Origin: Myxococcales bacterium
GTDB lineage: Bacteria > Myxococcota_A > Polyangia > Polyangiales > Polyangiaceae
DNA length: 64,000 nt
Direction: 5' to 3'
Assembly: GCA_016794345.1 (NCBI GenBank)
Contig: JAEUKE010000186.1
Span: 20,242 to 84,241 of the forward strand
Shown one piece after another: positions 25,830-34,272 of the stretch. The position numbers were made by a program, and so were the translations under genes. The number at the start of each line of letters is the position of its first letter. The stretch's first letter is position 1. Below the pieces are notes generated by a model. That model searched no databases. It was not told the DNA's origin and saw nothing but the letters and a program-made list of their open reading frames with translations.

Positions 25830-27927
25830 TTTTTTTTGCTCCTAGCCCGGAGAGCGTCGCGCTGTCGACGACCTTCCTCTCGATCAAGAGCGCGGTGAGC
25901 GCCGCGAGCAGATCGCGTTGGTCCTCGAGGATGCGTCGAGCGCGCCGCCGCGATGTCGTCAGGATCTCGAGGACCGCTTGATCGACCAGCGCGCGCGTCG
26001 CGTCGGAGAGCGCGCGATCCGCCACGCCGCCGCGAGGCTCCGCCGTACGCACGACGCCGACGGCCTCCTCCGCCATTCCGAGCTCGAGCACCATGGCCCG
26101 CGCGATGGCGGTCGCTGCCGCGATGTCGTGCTCCGCGCCCACCGAGACGTCCTGGAGCGCCAGCGCCTCGGCCTCCCGTCCGCCGAACAGCGTGGCGATG
26201 CGGTCCTCGAGCTGGGTGCGTGTGACCACGTACCGGTGGGCCGGATCGGCGAAGGAGACGGCGCCGAGCGCTCCTCCGATGTCACCCTGGATCGAGATTC
26301 GCTCGATGGGCGGCGCGTTCGGGCAAAACAGGGCGACGATGGCGTGTCCGGCCTCGTGCGTCGCGACGACGCGCTCCTCGGCGGCCGTGAGGCGGGGCCG
26401 CTCGACGTATTCGATCAGCGCTTGCTCGACGTCCATCGGGCCGGTCGGGCCCGAGGTGTCCTCGCGGATGCGTCGTCGCGCGAGCGCGCGGCACAAGGCC
26501 TGGAGATGGTCGCCGGAGTACCGGGTCGAGCCGCCCTCCACCACCCCCGCGGTGCGGCGCACCGCGTAGTCGATCGCCTCCTCCGTCATGGTGAGGCCGA
26601 GGCGCCGGTCGTGCACCCGGACGATCGCCGCGCGGTCGATCGCGTCCGGATAGGGGATCTCGAGCTGGAACTCGAAGCGGCCGGGGCGCAGGAGGGCCGG
26701 GTCGAGCGACTCGGGGAGGTTGGTCGTCCCGACCACGAAGACCATCTCGTTCGATCGAAAGCCGTCCATCTCCGTGAGGAGCTGGTTCACCATCGAGTGC
26801 TCGACGCCGGAGCCCTCGAACGTCCCTCGCGCGGCGGCGAAGGCGTCGATCTCGTCGAAGACGATGATGCTCGGCGCGCTCTGCCTCGCGCGGAGGAACA
26901 CGCGCCGCAGGTTCTCCTCGCTCTCGCCGACCCATTTGCTCTTCAGCTCGGGCCCGCTCACCACCAGCACCGCCGCGCCGAGCGCAGTGGCCATTGCCTT
27001 GGCGAAGAGGGTCTTGCCCGTTCCGGGCGGCCCCCAGAAGATCATGCCCCGTGGCACGAGGCTCTCGACCGCCTCGACCCGCGAGGGGTCGAGCGTCGTC
27101 TCCTTCGAGGCGAGCAGATCGAGGATCTCCCGCCGGAGCCGGCTCTTCACGCGCTCGTAGCCCCCGATATCCGACGTGAGGTCGATGTCGGGCAGCTCGA
27201 AATCGGTCGCTTGGGTCGCCGCGCGGAGCTCCCCCAGCGCTCGGGATGGATCGCTCGGGTAGTCCTCGCCCTCGAGGGTGGCGAGCAGACGACGGAGCCG
27301 CACCGCGTTGACGCCCGACACGTATTTGTAGAGCCGGTAGGGGGAGAAGCTCCGGCCGAGCTTGCGCGCCTCGCGGCGCGTGACGAGCTGAGGGAGGCGG
27401 TCGCGTGGGATCCCGACGATCGCGTGTCGCTTGGGGAACAGCGCCGCGATCACCTCGGGGATCGAGAAGCTCGGGTCGCGGAAGCCGAGCCAAACGATGT
27501 TCGGGTTCTCGTAGAGGAGCGCGATCACCTCGCGCGCCTCGCTCGTCGGCCCGCCCCCGCCCGCTGCGACGAGGAGATCGAGGTGAGGCAGGACGATCAC
27601 GCGCTCCTGGACCGCGCCCCGCACCGCCTCCCTCACCTGGTGGATCATCATCCCCACGATCCCCCCGGGCGGAGGCGGCCCCTCCCAGTCGGCCGGCGGC
27701 CGACCGTCGAGGTAGACCGTCTGGCGGCCGTCGCGCTTCAAGCGGTCGCGAACGGCCTTGAACAGGTAAGGCGTGAGCTCCTTGTCGCACTCGACGAGGA
27801 CCGGGAGCCCACGCGAGAGCTGGTCGGCCATCGTCGCGATCTCGGTCGGATAAGCGAGCGTCACGGCGTCGAACGGCGTGAGCTCGACCGGGAGCAGATC
27901 TTCGGCGACGGAGATGGGGGTCGTCAT
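25822..27927 (-). CDS. Soluble FtsH-like AAA+ metalloprotease
   Basis: 701-residue AAA+ protease. Residues 1-230 hold a divergent ATPase-like domain without Walker A (a Walker-B-like VLPHLDLL near 112-119). The active AAA module has Walker A GPPGTGKT (299-306), Walker B IIVFDEID (354-361) and the Arg-finger region DPALLRPGRFEF (409-420). The peptidase domain has HEAGH at 524-528 and the third zinc ligand D601 (GAEHDIAAA). Unlike housekeeping FtsH, no transmembrane helices precede the AAA domain, so it should be cytosolic. It overlaps the genes on both sides. Probably the effector or processing protease of the ternary system. Confidence 0.88.
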   Translation of the reverse strand: MTTPISVAEDLLPVELTPFDAVTLAYPTEIATMADQLSRGLPVLVECDKELTPYLFKAVRDRLKRDGRQTVYLDGRPPADWEGPPPPGGIVGMMIHQVREAVRGAVQERVIVLPHLDLLVAAGGGGPTSEAREVIALLYENPNIVWLGFRDPSFSIPEVIAALFPKRHAIVGIPRDRLPQLVTRREARKLGRSFSPYRLYKYVSGVNAVRLRRLLATLEGEDYPSDPSRALGELRAATQATDFELPDIDLTSDIGGYERVKSRLRREILDLLASKETTLDPSRVEAVESLVPRGMIFWGPPGTGKTLFAKAMATALGAAVLVVSGPELKSKWVGESEENLRRVFLRARQSAPSIIVFDEIDAFAAARGTFEGSGVEHSMVNQLLTEMDGFRSNEMVFVVGTTNLPESLDPALLRPGRFEFQLEIPYPDAIDRAAIVRVHDRRLGLTMTEEAIDYAVRRTAGVVEGGSTRYSGDHLQALCRALARRRIREDTSGPTGPMDVEQALIEYVERPRLTAAEERVVATHEAGHAIVALFCPNAPPIERISIQGDIGGALGAVSFADPAHRYVVTRTQLEDRIATLFGGREAEALALQDVSVGAEHDIAAATAIARAMVLELGMAEEAVGVVRTAEPRGGVADRALSDATRALVDQAVLEILTTSRRRARRILEDQRDLLAALTALLIERKVVDSATLSGLGAKKNG

Positions 27928-28478
27928 ACGCGGATCCGGATGGTGAGCGAGCCCGTCTCCGGATCCTCGGCGACGCTCTCGATCTCGCCGAGGCGCGCCG
28001 CCTTCCGGCGCAATGCCTCCTGGGTCACCTTGACGCTGATCCGATCGAGCTCGGCGCGCAGGTCGGCCAGCCCGGCCTCGAGCTCCGCCGTGACGGCGCG
28101 GCGCTCTCGCTCGCGCTCGTCGTCGAGCGCGGCCTCGGCTTGGCGGCGAACGGCCGCTCGTTGCTCGTCGGTCACCTCCGCCGTCTCGCTGGCCACGACT
28201 CTCACCTCGGTCTTCTCCACCGTGCGCTCGGAGCGCTTGCCCACGTGCACCCGGCGCGCTGCGAGGTCGATTTCGACCACGACCCCCGAGGCGGCCTCAC
28301 GGCGAGCCCTGCCGGTCTCGATGACGAAGCCTCGCCGCGCGAGCTCCTCCGACAGGATCTGGGTCTCCTCCTCGCGGGGGACGATCTGCAGCAGATCGAG
28401 AGCACACTCCACACCGTCCTCGACCACGACGTGGCGGCGCGCCGTCTCGGCGATACGCAAGCGATACGGGCGGCTCAT
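27924..28478 (-). CDS. Ternary-system accessory protein, unknown function
   Basis: 184-residue protein. The N-terminus (RPYRLRIAETARRHVVVEDGV) and centre (VVVEIDLAARRVHVGKRSERTV) are beta-rich; a helical, charged segment spans about 110-160 (EQRAAVRRQAEAALDDER); and it ends in strands SLTIRIRV. No enzyme motif. The ATG at 28478 has AAGGAG just upstream; longer readings would run into the divergent lipoprotein gene. It is the first gene of the six-gene core operon and overlaps the FtsH-like gene by 4 bases. I recall short X-domain proteins of this type beside FtsH-vWA-MoxR genes but cannot say which domain this is. Confidence 0.65.
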   Translation of the reverse strand: MSRPYRLRIAETARRHVVVEDGVECALDLLQIVPREEETQILSEELARRGFVIETGRARREAASGVVVEIDLAARRVHVGKRSERTVEKTEVRVVASETAEVTDEQRAAVRRQAEAALDDERERERRAVTAELEAGLADLRAELDRISVKVTQEALRRKAARLGEIESVAEDPETGSLTIRIRV

Positions 28479-28563
28479 GGCTCCTTCGCGACATCGTCGC
28501 TCGGACTCGCCGCCAACTCCAGGCTCGAGCGCGGCCTCCGAGAGGAGATAAGCTGCGAAGATC

Positions 28564-29544
28564 ATGATGCGGAGGCGCTCGCTCCTGGTCGGCGTCGGCT
28601 GCCTGGCCGCCCTGCCGGCATGCCGCGAACGCCGCGGCCGGGTGTGGGCCGCGCGGATTCCGCCCAACGGCCCGCCTCCCCAGCCCAGCCCAACCGCGGC
28701 GGGGCTGCTGCCGGAGGCAACGATGCTCGGTGACGGGCGCACGCCGACCTTCACTCCGGTGGCCTACGCGGAGCATGTCGCCGCGCTCGAGCAGCGGCTC
28801 TCGAGCATCGGCGCGGGTCCCCTGGCGATGCGCATCGAGGACCCATTCGTCGTTGCCGGTGACGATTCGACCGAGACCCTCGCGGTGCGCTCCAGGGTCG
28901 TGCGCTGGGCCGCCGACATGCTGGAGAAGGGCTTCTTCGACAAGAGACCCGGGAGGATCCTGGACGTGTTCCTCTTTCGTTCAGCGGCGTCCTACCAGAG
29001 GGGCGTGCGGCTGCTCACGGGCGACGAGCCCCGAACGCCCTTCGGGTTCTACTCGTCGGAACACGACGGCTTGTTCATGAACATCTCCACCGGCGGGGGA
29101 ACGCTCGTCCACGAGATCGTTCACCCGTACGTCGAAGCCGACTTCGAAGGGGCTCCCGCCTGGCTCAACGAAGGGCTCGGCTCGCTCTTCGAGCAATCGG
29201 GCGAGCGCGGCGGGCATATCGTGGGCTACACGAATTGGCGGCTTCATCCCTTGCAGCGTGCCATCGCCGATCGCCGGGTGCCCAGCTTCCGGACTCTGTG
29301 CTCGATGAGCCATCGGAACTTTTACGACGGCGACCCGGACGTCAACTACGGGCAGGCGCGTTACCTGATGTACTACCTCCAGGAGACCGCGCTGCTCCGG
29401 ACGTTCTACAAGTCCTTTCGCGCGACCAGGATGAAGGACCCATCTGGCTACGCGACGCTCGTTGCGACGCTCGGCAAGCCCGACATGGCGGACTTCCAGA
29501 AGCGCTGGACCGAATACGTGCTCAGTCTGCGTTTCGACGGGTAG
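28564..29544 (+). CDS. HExxH zinc-peptidase-like lipoprotein
   Basis: 326-residue predicted lipoprotein: signal peptide with twin Arg residues and lipobox LPAC (Cys at about 20). The metal site is HEIVH at 183-187 with a likely third ligand E203 in WLNEGLGSLFE, the gluzincin pattern of peptidase-MA-like domains. Together these suggest an envelope zinc peptidase, or a relative that keeps the fold. It is the only plus-strand gene within the surrounding minus-strand ternary-system block, separating the six-gene core from the 358-residue and radical SAM genes. Whether it belongs to the system or is a chance insertion is unclear. Confidence 0.75.
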   Translation: MMRRRSLLVGVGCLAALPACRERRGRVWAARIPPNGPPPQPSPTAAGLLPEATMLGDGRTPTFTPVAYAEHVAALEQRLSSIGAGPLAMRIEDPFVVAGDDSTETLAVRSRVVRWAADMLEKGFFDKRPGRILDVFLFRSAASYQRGVRLLTGDEPRTPFGFYSSEHDGLFMNISTGGGTLVHEIVHPYVEADFEGAPAWLNEGLGSLFEQSGERGGHIVGYTNWRLHPLQRAIADRRVPSFRTLCSMSHRNFYDGDPDVNYGQARYLMYYLQETALLRTFYKSFRATRMKDPSGYATLVATLGKPDMADFQKRWTEYVLSLRFDG

Positions 29545-29568
29545 CCGCAGCGAGTGCCCCCTTTGGGC

Positions 29569-30645
29569 TCACGGCTCCTGTCCTCCCCGAAGGCTAGGCC
29601 CCTGCGCAGCCTCCAGACCCGAGAGAGCGCGCACGAGCGAATCCAGTTGGGGCGCGCGCGCCGGGCCCAATAGCGGCACGGCCTCGAGCGCCGTGAGGAT
29701 GTGCTGCGCACGGTCGAAGTCGTCGTCCACGAAGCCGACCGAGCGCGCTCGCTTCTGGACGGCGCGGTACACATCGACGACCTCGAACCAGGCCAGCGCG
29801 GAGCGCGCCATGTCCTGGCGGGCGGACAGCGGGAGCGGCTCGGCCGCGCGAGGCATCCACGCCGCGGGCTCGGTCCCGCGCGGCGCGACGAGCAACGAAT
29901 CGATCCCGCGAAGAACGAAGAGGCCGAGGTCCGGACGCCCGGCCTCGAGCGCCGCGCGGACGAACGCGACGGTTCGATCGCGGATGGACTCGGTCGCCCG
30001 AGAGACGCCAGCCGGGGACGCGAGCTGCCGTCGTGAGCGTTCGGCGAGCACGATCTTCGAGGCCAGGTCGGCCTCGAGCGCCTCGACGACGATCGCGCCT
30101 GGCCCGTCGAGGAGGACCCCGAACCGTGGTTGGGGGGCTGCGCCGACGTGGACGGGAAACGCGACGGAGGCGAGCACCGAGGCGGAGAACGGATAGGCGC
30201 CGAGGACCGGCGCGAAGCCTGCTTCGAGGCAGCGCTCGGCCGCGAGGTAGAAGAAGATCTCGTCTCCGAGGGCCAGCGGTGGCGGCGCGCGCCGTGGCAC
30301 CTGGCCGGCGCCGAGGTCGGAAGAAACCAGGTAGGCGAGCAGGTGGGCCGTCGCGGCGGTCACGCGGAACGGAGGCGCCTCATGTCGCTCCCACACGCGG
30401 CCCTTCTTGGAGACGCCACCGTTCGCGTCGAGGGAACGCGACCGCCGGCCACCTCCGCGTCGCACGAGGCTCCGCACGAGCCCCTTCCGGAGCGTGTCCT
30501 CCAGGACCTCGATCGCCTCCGGCCGCATGGCCGGTCGCTTGCGCGGCGTGGAGAGCAGATCGACGGCCGCTCGCCCCGGCAAGAGCCCCAGGATCGATCG
30601 GGCGACCTGGACGACCTCGGCCTCGCTCGGATGGAGCGAGATCAT
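29569..30645 (-). CDS. Ternary-system-linked protein of unknown function
   Basis: 358-residue cytoplasmic protein without signal or membrane segments. The N-terminal helical region includes PEAIEVLEDTLRKGLVRSL. Around residues 80-130 is PFRVTAATAHLLAYLVSSDL, then LGDEIFFYLAAERCLEAGF. The rest is helical. This conserved-looking layout resembles an X-domain protein of predicted FtsH-vWA-MoxR systems (assignment from memory, uncertain). Its ATG overlaps the stop of the radical SAM gene by 4 bases, so these two form one unit, probably functionally continuous with the operon beyond the inserted lipoprotein gene. Confidence 0.6.
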   Translation of the reverse strand: MISLHPSEAEVVQVARSILGLLPGRAAVDLLSTPRKRPAMRPEAIEVLEDTLRKGLVRSLVRRGGGRRSRSLDANGGVSKKGRVWERHEAPPFRVTAATAHLLAYLVSSDLGAGQVPRRAPPPLALGDEIFFYLAAERCLEAGFAPVLGAYPFSASVLASVAFPVHVGAAPQPRFGVLLDGPGAIVVEALEADLASKIVLAERSRRQLASPAGVSRATESIRDRTVAFVRAALEAGRPDLGLFVLRGIDSLLVAPRGTEPAAWMPRAAEPLPLSARQDMARSALAWFEVVDVYRAVQKRARSVGFVDDDFDRAQHILTALEAVPLLGPARAPQLDSLVRALSGLEAAQGPSLRGGQEP

Positions 30646-31250
30646 CGGGACCTCACCTTGCGCGCCGGGCCCTCACGCTCGAACCGCCGGACCGCCGGCG
30701 CCCAGCCGACGATCTCCAGCGCACCGCCCGTGAGCCGGAGCTCCACCGTGTTCGGCCCTCGCATGCGCGGGTCGTCGGCAGCGTAGCGATCGCTCAAGAA
30801 ATGCAGCCGCTGGTTTTGCGAGCCGAGCCAGCGCCACGCCGAGCCTGGCTGCTGTCGATCGAACGGGCCGTCGGCGAGCAGATCCGTCGCGTCGAGGAGC
30901 GCGTGCACGGCCGGGTCGGCGGAGGCGCGAAGCCGTTCCAGCGTGTGACCGGTGAAGGTCATGACGGTTCGGCCTGCGCGACGCACCGCGCTCGCGACGC
31001 GAGCGAGCGCTGCAGCCTGCTCGAACGGCTCGCCGCCGAGGAACGTGACGCCCTCGAGATCGGGCTCGGCCGCGATCTCCGCCGCGATCTCCGCAGCCGA
31101 GACCTGCTCGCCACGCTCGGGGTCGAACATCTCGGGGTTGCAGCAGCCGGCGCACCGGATCGTGCAGCCTTGCACCCAGAGCGCGTACCGTTCGCCCGGC
31201 CCCTCGGCCGACGTGCGCCGGACCCGGTGCGCGACCCGAAGCTTCGGCAT
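30642..31250 (-). CDS. NrdG-like radical SAM protein (4Fe-4S activating-enzyme type)
   Basis: 202-residue small radical SAM protein. The cluster motif is C29-C33-C36 in WVQGCTIRCAGCCNP, closely like NrdG/PflA activases. FLGGEPFEQ (about 71-79) is the SAM-binding GGEP loop. In classical systems such enzymes install a glycyl radical, but no glycyl-radical enzyme gene is adjacent. The start ATG at 31250 gives the usual N-terminus of the family; longer readings would run into the divergent gene. It overlaps the 358-residue gene by 4 bases. It may act as redox or modifying partner in the ternary system, which is inference from gene order. Confidence 0.85.
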   Translation of the reverse strand: MPKLRVAHRVRRTSAEGPGERYALWVQGCTIRCAGCCNPEMFDPERGEQVSAAEIAAEIAAEPDLEGVTFLGGEPFEQAAALARVASAVRRAGRTVMTFTGHTLERLRASADPAVHALLDATDLLADGPFDRQQPGSAWRWLGSQNQRLHFLSDRYAADDPRMRGPNTVELRLTGGALEIVGWAPAVRRFEREGPARKVRSR

Positions 31251-31288
31251 GGGTGGTACGGTACCGCAGACAATCCCGGGACGCGCGC

Positions 31289-33415
31289 ATGGACAGCAAG
31301 CTGGAGACCCACGAGCCCAACCTCGCAGCCCTCGCCCCTGACGCGCCCCTCGCCGCGCTGCTCCCCGCTCTGCTCGCGGCATGGCGAGCGCGTCGCACGC
31401 CCGAGATCGGCGATCTCGCCGAGGCCGTCACGACCGCGCTCCTCCTCGAGTCGCCTCGCCCCACGCTCGGCGCGTCGCGCAAGGCGGCGGAGCGTCAGGC
31501 GTGGCGGGAGGTCGAGGCCGCGCGCGACCCGCTCGATTTTCCGCGCCTCGTCGCCGCGGCGCGCGGCGGCACCCAAGACGAGGTCAAGGCCCAGGTCGTC
31601 GCGCTCCTCGCGTGGGACCACCCCGGCATGGCCCGGGGACTGCTCGCGATCCTCGAGTCGCCGCCCTACGCCGGGATCAAGTCGCGCCCGTTGATCGAGG
31701 TCATCCTCGAAGGCCTTCGCGCCACGCGTGACAGCCGATGCGTCGGACCGGCGCGTGCCCTGGCCAAGCGGTACCTCACGATCGTGAACTCGAGCACCGG
31801 CGGCTTCATCCTCGACCAGCTCGAGGGCATCGCCGACTTCATCGCGGGGTTGCCCAGCCCCGAGCTCGCACCGAGCGAGCAGGCCTTCGTCGAGGCGGTG
31901 CTCGCTCGCCTGCCTCCCGAGGCGAGGCCCGCGCCTCCACCTGCCGAGCCGGAAGGGCCCTCGATCGACGCGCTCTTTGCGCTGGTGTACGCGAGCCCCG
32001 ACGACGACGCGCCGCGCCTCGTCCTCGCCGACGCGCTGCTCCTCCGCGGCGACGAGCGCGGCGAGCTCATCAACCTCCAGCTCGCCGAGAAACAAGGCCC
32101 GCTCGACGCGGCCGCGCGGGCCCGGTTGGCCGAGCTCTCGACGCCTGGCCGCCTCGCCGCGTGGGCGCTTCCCCTCTCCAAGGCCGGGCAGTGCTCCTTC
32201 GAGCGCGGCTTTCCTCACGCGATCACGCTCTACTCGAAGGGCGCGAGCACCACGTTCGGCGACGTGGCGTGGACGACCATCCGGAAGATCGCCGAGATCG
32301 AGAAGCTGTCGAAGAAGGCGACGGTCGAGCTCCTGGATCACCCGACGCTCGCCGGCGTACGCGAGATCTCGGCGCTCAGCGCCGCAGCGTTGGCCGCGCT
32401 GGACTCCCGGCCTCGAGCTTGGACCGGGCTCACCCTGCTCGCCGAGGCCGGGGCCGATCTCCGTCTCGCCCAGCGGTGCCCCTCATTGGAGCGCCTCGCG
32501 GTGCGGTTTTCGGGCGCTTCGGAGCGAGCACCGGAGACCATGCTCGAAGGGCTCCCCCGGCTCGTGGAGCTGGACCTTCGGTACTACGGCAACGACAGCG
32601 CAGGCCGCGTCCGCATCCCCCCGACGGTGAGACGGATGTCGAGCCACGGCCCCGTGGCAGACGGCGTGTTCCAGGGCGCGACGCAGCTGCGTGCGCTCAC
32701 CTTCTGGACACCGGAGGTCCGACGCGGCCAGCTCGTCGGCCTCGAGCACCTCGAGGAGCTCGACGTCCGCGCCGGGCGATTCGAGCCTGACGCGCTCGCC
32801 CCGCTCGAGGGCCTCCGCTCGCTCAAGGTCGGGCTCGAACGCGAGCGACGAATCGTGCCCGCGCTGCTCGCGCCGCTCTCGAAGCTCCGTCGCCTCGACC
32901 TGACCTACCTGCGCTGTGAACGCAGGCACGTCGAGCACCTCGCCGAGCTGGAGGAGCTCCGCGGCTGGTGGACGAACGTCGGAGACATCCCCGCGCTACC
33001 GAGGCTCGCGACCTTCCACGCCATGCTCCCGGTCGAGGTGGACGACATCGCGGCGCTGCTCGAGCGCGTCCCCTCGCTGCGTTCCGTCGCGTTCTGCTTC
33101 AACTCGGAGAGCTCGCTCTGGTTCACCTCGAGCCGCGCCGCCAAGGCATGGGAGCGGCTCCGCGATATCGTCGCGGGCTCGACGCTGACCTCGTTTTCGG
33201 TCGACGAGGGGGTCGAGCTCACCCGCGACGACGGCGGCGAGTGGTCCCGCCTCTCGCTCCGCCACGCCCGCCTCGACGGCTACGTGAACCTCGACCTCTA
33301 CCGACACCTCGTCGCCCACTTTCCGGTCCGAGCCGTCGTGGACACCCCGGACTCGATGCGCGCGACGATCGAAGCAATGATCGCGAAGCCAGCTCGAACG
33401 GCGCTCCCCCGATGA
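31289..33415 (+). CDS. TIGR02996-domain leucine-rich protein
   Basis: 708-residue cytoplasmic protein. The N-terminal 220 residues are helical and HEAT-like (VGPARALAKRYLTIV). About 230-265 is a TIGR02996-type companion domain (DDDAPRLVLADALLLRGDER, then GELINLQL). The C-terminal half is a leucine-rich array (LEELDVRAGRFEPDAL, LRRLDLTYLRCERRH). The ATG at 31289 is preferred over upstream starts because it places the frame just after the divergent radical SAM promoter. It overlaps the following membrane-protein gene by 4 bases. TIGR02996/LRR proteins appear expanded in myxobacteria and Gemmata; a recognition role is plausible. Confidence 0.72.
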   Translation: MDSKLETHEPNLAALAPDAPLAALLPALLAAWRARRTPEIGDLAEAVTTALLLESPRPTLGASRKAAERQAWREVEAARDPLDFPRLVAAARGGTQDEVKAQVVALLAWDHPGMARGLLAILESPPYAGIKSRPLIEVILEGLRATRDSRCVGPARALAKRYLTIVNSSTGGFILDQLEGIADFIAGLPSPELAPSEQAFVEAVLARLPPEARPAPPPAEPEGPSIDALFALVYASPDDDAPRLVLADALLLRGDERGELINLQLAEKQGPLDAAARARLAELSTPGRLAAWALPLSKAGQCSFERGFPHAITLYSKGASTTFGDVAWTTIRKIAEIEKLSKKATVELLDHPTLAGVREISALSAAALAALDSRPRAWTGLTLLAEAGADLRLAQRCPSLERLAVRFSGASERAPETMLEGLPRLVELDLRYYGNDSAGRVRIPPTVRRMSSHGPVADGVFQGATQLRALTFWTPEVRRGQLVGLEHLEELDVRAGRFEPDALAPLEGLRSLKVGLERERRIVPALLAPLSKLRRLDLTYLRCERRHVEHLAELEELRGWWTNVGDIPALPRLATFHAMLPVEVDDIAALLERVPSLRSVAFCFNSESSLWFTSSRAAKAWERLRDIVAGSTLTSFSVDEGVELTRDDGGEWSRLSLRHARLDGYVNLDLYRHLVAHFPVRAVVDTPDSMRATIEAMIAKPARTALPR

Positions 33416-34272
33416 CCACACACGCGGCCCTCTCTCGTGCACCCTCTCCGCTCCGCGTCGCGGTGGCTGCGCTGGTTGTCGCGGTCGTCGCGGTGACCGT
33501 CCCGATCGCCGCGCGCGTCGAGGGGAACAGCCTGTTCACCCCGAGCGGGCTCCGGCACCTCCTGGCCGGCGGAGGGGGCGCGGCGATCGCGCTCCTCTCC
33601 GGGCTCCGTCGTCGCGACGAAGACGGGAGGTTCACGCTCGCCGTCGCCGCCGTCACGGGCGGTCTGGTCCCGAGCGCGCTCGTCGGCGGCGCCACACCGT
33701 GGACCTTCGCCGGCGTGCTTTGGGCGATGCTCGTCGCTCTCCCTGCGCTGCCGGTCTTGCGCGGCGCCGTGCGCGCCGAGCGGACCCGCACCCTGGACGA
33801 CGTCGACCGCGCGCTCGCGCGGGCGGGCATCTTCGTCGCCGCGGTCGGCGCCCCGTCGCTCCTCTTCGATTGGCAGCACGGGCGGCTTCCGTTCGTGGGG
33901 GCGCCTCTACTCGCCATCGGCCTCGCAATCTTCGGCCTCGCGACGCGGCGACGCGTCGAACGTGGCGCGTTCGTGCGGGCCGTGCTCGAAGGCCGGCATC
34001 CGGAGCTCGCCGTCGAGGCCGGTGGCGCGCTCGACCCCGCGACGGACGTGCTCGTCGGGGGGGCAGGCGATCTGCTCGTCGTCGTCGAAAAGAGCCGCGA
34101 GACGGGCGACTACCGGGCTGCCCCACGCTCGCGCCAGCGGGCCGCCATTCCGAGCTTCCCAATCGTGCCCGGGTGGCTCGATGACTCAAAGGTGCTCCTC
34201 TTCAGCGCGGCGTGCAGCGGCGCCATTACCTTCGGGCTGCTCGGCTTCTACGAGGTCAGGAGGAGCCTGTGA
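33412..34272 (+). CDS. Multi-pass membrane protein of unknown function
   Basis: 286-residue inner-membrane protein with about four to five predicted helices: residues 13-33 (LRVAVAALVVAVVAVTVPIA), about 55-70, 80-112 and 145-180, plus a C-terminal helix (VLLFSAACSGAITFGLLGFY). A soluble segment lies between about 185 and 260. No transporter signature was seen. The ATG at 33412 overlaps the TIGR02996/LRR gene stop (ATGA), so the two are coupled and probably act together. The last 17 bases overlap the 3' end of the convergent VOC gene. Confidence 0.68.
   Translation: MTTHAALSRAPSPLRVAVAALVVAVVAVTVPIAARVEGNSLFTPSGLRHLLAGGGGAAIALLSGLRRRDEDGRFTLAVAAVTGGLVPSALVGGATPWTFAGVLWAMLVALPALPVLRGAVRAERTRTLDDVDRALARAGIFVAAVGAPSLLFDWQHGRLPFVGAPLLAIGLAIFGLATRRRVERGAFVRAVLEGRHPELAVEAGGALDPATDVLVGGAGDLLVVVEKSRETGDYRAAPRSRQRAAIPSFPIVPGWLDDSKVLLFSAACSGAITFGLLGFYEVRRSL

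Noticed and set aside
25918..28551. 877-codon plus-strand frame across the FtsH-like gene
   Set aside because: Antisense shadow of FtsH-like and neighbouring genes; no recognisable domain and no ribosome site.
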